In this document: one piece after another, positions 5,890 through 7,869 of the stretch
Position numbering within the stretch: position 1 is the first letter of the stretch
Layout of the letters: every line of letters starts with the position of its first letter
DNA from: Actinomycetota bacterium
Lineage (GTDB): Bacteria > Actinomycetota > Acidimicrobiia > Acidimicrobiales > Ilumatobacteraceae
Assembly (NCBI GenBank): GCA_005800965.1
Contig: SYEA01000070.1
Location: 1 to 7,869 of the forward strand
Length of the DNA: 7,869 nt
Direction of reading: 5' to 3'
The notes under the pieces: model-generated
The model's input: the letters and a program-made list of their open reading frames with translations, nothing else
Told to the model about the DNA's origin: nothing
Databases searched by the model: none
Program-made: the position numbers and the translations under genes

Positions 5890-6475
5890 CGCGCTTCACG
5901 ATGACCTTGTCGACCAGGCCGTACTGCTGGGCTTGCTCGGCAGAAAACCAGCGGTCACGCTCGGAGTCGCGACGGATGTCGTCAACGGGTTTGCCCGAGT
6001 GCAACGAAGTGAGTTCGGCCATGCGCTCTTTGATGAACCGCAACTGCTCGGCTTGAATCGCAATGTCGGCAGCCTGACCACGCAAGCCAGCGAGTGGTTG
6101 ATGCATCATGATGCGGGCGTTGGGCAGTGAATACCGTTTGCCCTTGGCGCCGGCCGTGAGCAAAAACTGGCCCATCGAAGCCGCCAAGCCAACACACACC
6201 GTGGCCACGTCACACGAAATGAATTGCATCGTGTCGTAGATGGCCATGCCAGCAGTAATCGAACCACCAGGTGAGTTGACGTACAACCACACGTCGGCCT
6301 TCGGATCTTCGCCTTCCAAAAACAGCAACTGAGCACAAATTTGATTCGCCGCTGCGTCATCGACCTCGGAGCCAAGCAAGATCACGCGACTCTTCAGCAA
6401 GCGGGTGAAAATATCAGGACCTGGGGCCATGCCACCTTCGAGCGCCAACGGCGAGATTGCATCGGGTGTTGTCAT
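5876..6475 (-). CDS. clpP: ATP-dependent Clp protease proteolytic subunit
   Basis: ClpP is a serine peptidase that forms tetradecameric chambers and degrades proteins fed by ClpX or ClpC. From the ATG at 6475 it has 199 residues, close to the family norm. The catalytic triad is visible: S100 (GLAASMGQF), H125 (IMMHQP) and D174 (SERDRWFSAEQAQQYGLVD). The substrate-binding strand (YVNSPGGSITAGMAIYD, 65-81) and the handle helix region (LRGQAADIAIQAEQLRFIKERMAEL) are also present. The first 15 residues look like a removable propeptide. An internal ATG at 6430 has a better ribosome-binding site (GAAGGTGG) and would give 184 residues directly at the mature core. The gene starts 10 bp after the stop of the PLP enzyme gene, so the two are probably cotranscribed. 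No second clpP, tig or clpX lies next to it here. Confidence 0.96.
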   Translation of the reverse strand: MTTPDAISPLALEGGMAPGPDIFTRLLKSRVILLGSEVDDAAANQICAQLLFLEGEDPKADVWLYVNSPGGSITAGMAIYDTMQFISCDVATVCVGLAASMGQFLLTAGAKGKRYSLPNARIMMHQPLAGLRGQAADIAIQAEQLRFIKERMAELTSLHSGKPVDDIRRDSERDRWFSAEQAQQYGLVDKVIVKRGEIR

Positions 6476-6485
6476 GCGCGCAAGG

Positions 6486-7869
6486 CTAACGCTTGGGCGC
6501 TGCTGGGCGAGGTGTTTCGCGACGGATGCCACTGAACACCACAGCGACACGCTCGTCATCAGCGACACGCTGGCGTACTGAGAGCAAGCCAGCCAGGCCC
6601 GCTGCACCTGTGGGGCTTACATCAATATCGGTGGTGGCATGTGCCACGGCATAGGCATCGTGCACCAACTGCTCAGACGCCACCACCGGAAACCCGCCGC
6701 TGGCGCGCATGGCTCGACACACCGCAACCCAGTCGTATGTTTCGTCGTCGAGAATTCCATCGGCAAATGATTGCGGCGTGGTGGGCCATGGCACCATGCA
6801 TGCATCCCACTTGGCGGCTGCGTCGAACACCGACGAAAACGCCTGACTCTTTTGCCAGGCTGCAGCCAGCGGCGCACAACCTTGCGCCTGCACGGCATGC
6901 AGTGCTGCTCGCGTGCCGCCGGCGTGAAAACCTTCGGCCAGACTGGCTGCGAAGGCTCCCCCACCCACTTGCACAAAGAGTCGTGTGATGAGTGGCGGCT
7001 CCATGTGTTCGGCGACGTAGGCCATTTCCCAACCGATGGTGCGACCGCCGTCCAAACACCAGGCGTTCTCCGGGCCTTGCACACCAAACGGAATCGCCCC
7101 TGCCTGCACCGCCTCGCGAAACCGATGCACGCACGGATCACCCGCGGGGTCGGTGTCGAGTCGAGGACAGTGCACCACGTCGGCACCCAAGGCGTGCAAG
7201 CGAGCAACAAGTGCCGCATCGGCAAACTCGGGCACAAACACGGTGATGGGCCAATCGACTGCGCGCGCCAACGTGCTGGCGGCGAATGCAGCGTTGCCGC
7301 ACGAGGCGATTGCCAGCGACGGACGAGCATCGCTGCGCCAAGCGGTGAGACCCAGTCGTTCTGCCGCAACAAGGTGCAACAACTCGGTGAACAAATGGCG
7401 CGACTTTTGCGAGCCGGCCACATTGTGGGTTTCGTCTTTGATCCACACGCCACCATTTTCTGAAAAGCCAAGTTCGTCGGACAGTTTGTCAGCGCGGGCA
7501 AACGGCGTGAACACAAACCCAGTGCCAGCCACCGTGGCGATTTGCGTGTCGAGATCAACAATGAGTGCGTCGCGGTCGCTCTCGCTCATGCCATGGGCGT
7601 GGGCGAACGCGTCCCACGCCAGATAACGACGAAAAGCGATAAACGGATTGACATGTTTGCCGCGACGCAGCGGGGTTACGTCACTTTCGATCAGCAACAC
7701 ATGGTGGCGATCGTTGCCAACGGCATTTGGGCAGCGCCACGACAACGGCGTATCAATAGGCACACGAGTGCCGCAGGCTGCACAACACAGCGAGCGAACA
7801 ATCGGCGGTACGGCGCGCGGGTTGGCGCGCGGGTTCTCCCCTGGATTGATGCGGGGGTTGATGCGGGGC
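6486..7869 (-). CDS. Threonine-synthase-like PLP-dependent enzyme (5' end beyond window)
   Basis: A fold-type II pyridoxal-phosphate enzyme of the threonine synthase / threonine dehydratase superfamily. The expected Schiff-base lysine is at 7406-7404 in KDETHNVAGSQKSRH. The phosphate-binding loop is ASCGNAAFAAS, and further family blocks are GPENAWCLDGGRTIGWEMA, QVGGGAFAASLAEGF and the C-terminal SPTGAAGLAGLL. The first ordinary start codon in frame is a GTG at 7763, but the frame is open to the edge. The residues just before it, LCCAACGTR, with WRCP after, look like the CxxC zinc-ribbon found at the N-terminus of threonine synthases, so the true start must be further upstream. No ATG, GTG or TTG lies in frame between 7868 and 7764, so the gene is 5'-partial. 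The substrate cannot be fixed: SQKSRH differs from the SFKDR of classical ThrC, so I give no gene symbol. It is followed closely by clpP. Confidence 0.85.
   Translation of the reverse strand, partial: PRINPRINPGENPRANPRAVPPIVRSLCCAACGTRVPIDTPLSWRCPNAVGNDRHHVLLIESDVTPLRRGKHVNPFIAFRRYLAWDAFAHAHGMSESDRDALIVDLDTQIATVAGTGFVFTPFARADKLSDELGFSENGGVWIKDETHNVAGSQKSRHLFTELLHLVAAERLGLTAWRSDARPSLAIASCGNAAFAASTLARAVDWPITVFVPEFADAALVARLHALGADVVHCPRLDTDPAGDPCVHRFREAVQAGAIPFGVQGPENAWCLDGGRTIGWEMAYVAEHMEPPLITRLFVQVGGGAFAASLAEGFHAGGTRAALHAVQAQGCAPLAAAWQKSQAFSSVFDAAAKWDACMVPWPTTPQSFADGILDDETYDWVAVCRAMRASGGFPVVASEQLVHDAYAVAHATTDIDVSPTGAAGLAGLLSVRQRVADDERVAVVFSGIRRETPRPAAPKR
7812..7869 (-). repeat. 12-bp tandem repeats encoding NPRx at the N-terminus of the PLP enzyme
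   Basis: On the plus strand ggcgcgcgggtt is duplicated exactly (7812-7823, 7824-7835). It is followed by a diverged unit (7836-7847), then gatgcgggggtt (7848-7859) and a partial copy running off the edge (7860-7869). On the coding strand these read as tetrapeptides: a partial PRI, then NPRI, NPGE, NPRA and NPRA. The array stays in frame and sits directly before the zinc-ribbon. The codon before the first PRI ends in G, so it is not Asn; it could be Lys or the ATG start itself. Confidence 0.8.

Noticed and set aside
6476..6607. An N-terminal extension of ClpP in frame up to 6607.
   Set aside because: It overlaps the end of the PLP enzyme gene, and known ClpP proteins begin near the ATG at 6475 or 6430; the extension shows no ClpP features.
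6617..7561. A 314-codon minus-strand open frame within the PLP enzyme gene.
   Set aside because: It is an alternate-frame shadow rich in Arg, Cys and Trp; the overlapping frame carries the clear PLP-enzyme motifs.
1..7869. Search for mobile elements, CRISPR arrays, tRNA genes, toxin-antitoxin or defence genes.
   Set aside because: None is visible; the xerC-type recombinase sits in a conserved core cluster and shows no attachment sites or phage neighbours.

Overview
The window is a stretch of actinobacterial core chromosome, most likely from a moderately high-GC member of the Acidimicrobiia (an Ilumatobacter-like lineage). Two things support this. The block rpsB / M23-like protein / whiG / xerC / dprA / comM is, from memory, the order seen in Streptomyces and other Actinomycetota. 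The proteins are typical of the phylum, including a WhiG/FliA-type sigma factor and a short LytM-like protein. The class assignment is an inference from sequence style, not a measured result. I see no phage, insertion sequence, CRISPR array, rRNA or tRNA.

Layout. From 1 to 5343 all genes are on the minus strand, so transcription runs from right to left: comM (5343-3832), dprA (3835-2609), xerC (2563-1685), whiG (1688-924), the M23-like protein (903-439), a 176-bp gap, then the first 87 codons of rpsB (262 to the window edge). comM/dprA and xerC/whiG each overlap by ATGA, so translational coupling is likely, and comM to the M23-like gene looks like one operon. The gap before rpsB holds a terminator-like hairpin and a structured leader for rpsB. 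On the plus strand, a small lipoprotein gene (5404-5853) diverges from comM. It converges on clpP (6475-5876), which lies 10 bp downstream of a threonine-synthase-like PLP enzyme (stop at 6486) whose 5' end runs off the right edge.

Function. The operon combines DNA uptake and recombination (ComM, DprA), chromosome dimer resolution (XerC-type recombinase), an alternative sigma factor and a cell-envelope protein. It lies directly before the translation gene rpsB. ClpP is a cytoplasmic protease subunit.

No wholly new multi-gene system is visible. The best leads are small. (1) The rpsB 5' leader can form a 10-bp stem whose loop can pair with the bases just upstream of the Shine-Dalgarno sequence, making a candidate pseudoknot switch. 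(2) Frame-preserving tandem repeats occur at the extreme N-termini of two unrelated genes: a 15-bp unit in dprA and a 12-bp unit in the PLP enzyme. (3) The M23-like protein has lost most of its metal ligands. (4) A duplicated hairpin motif holds the stop codons of two convergent genes.
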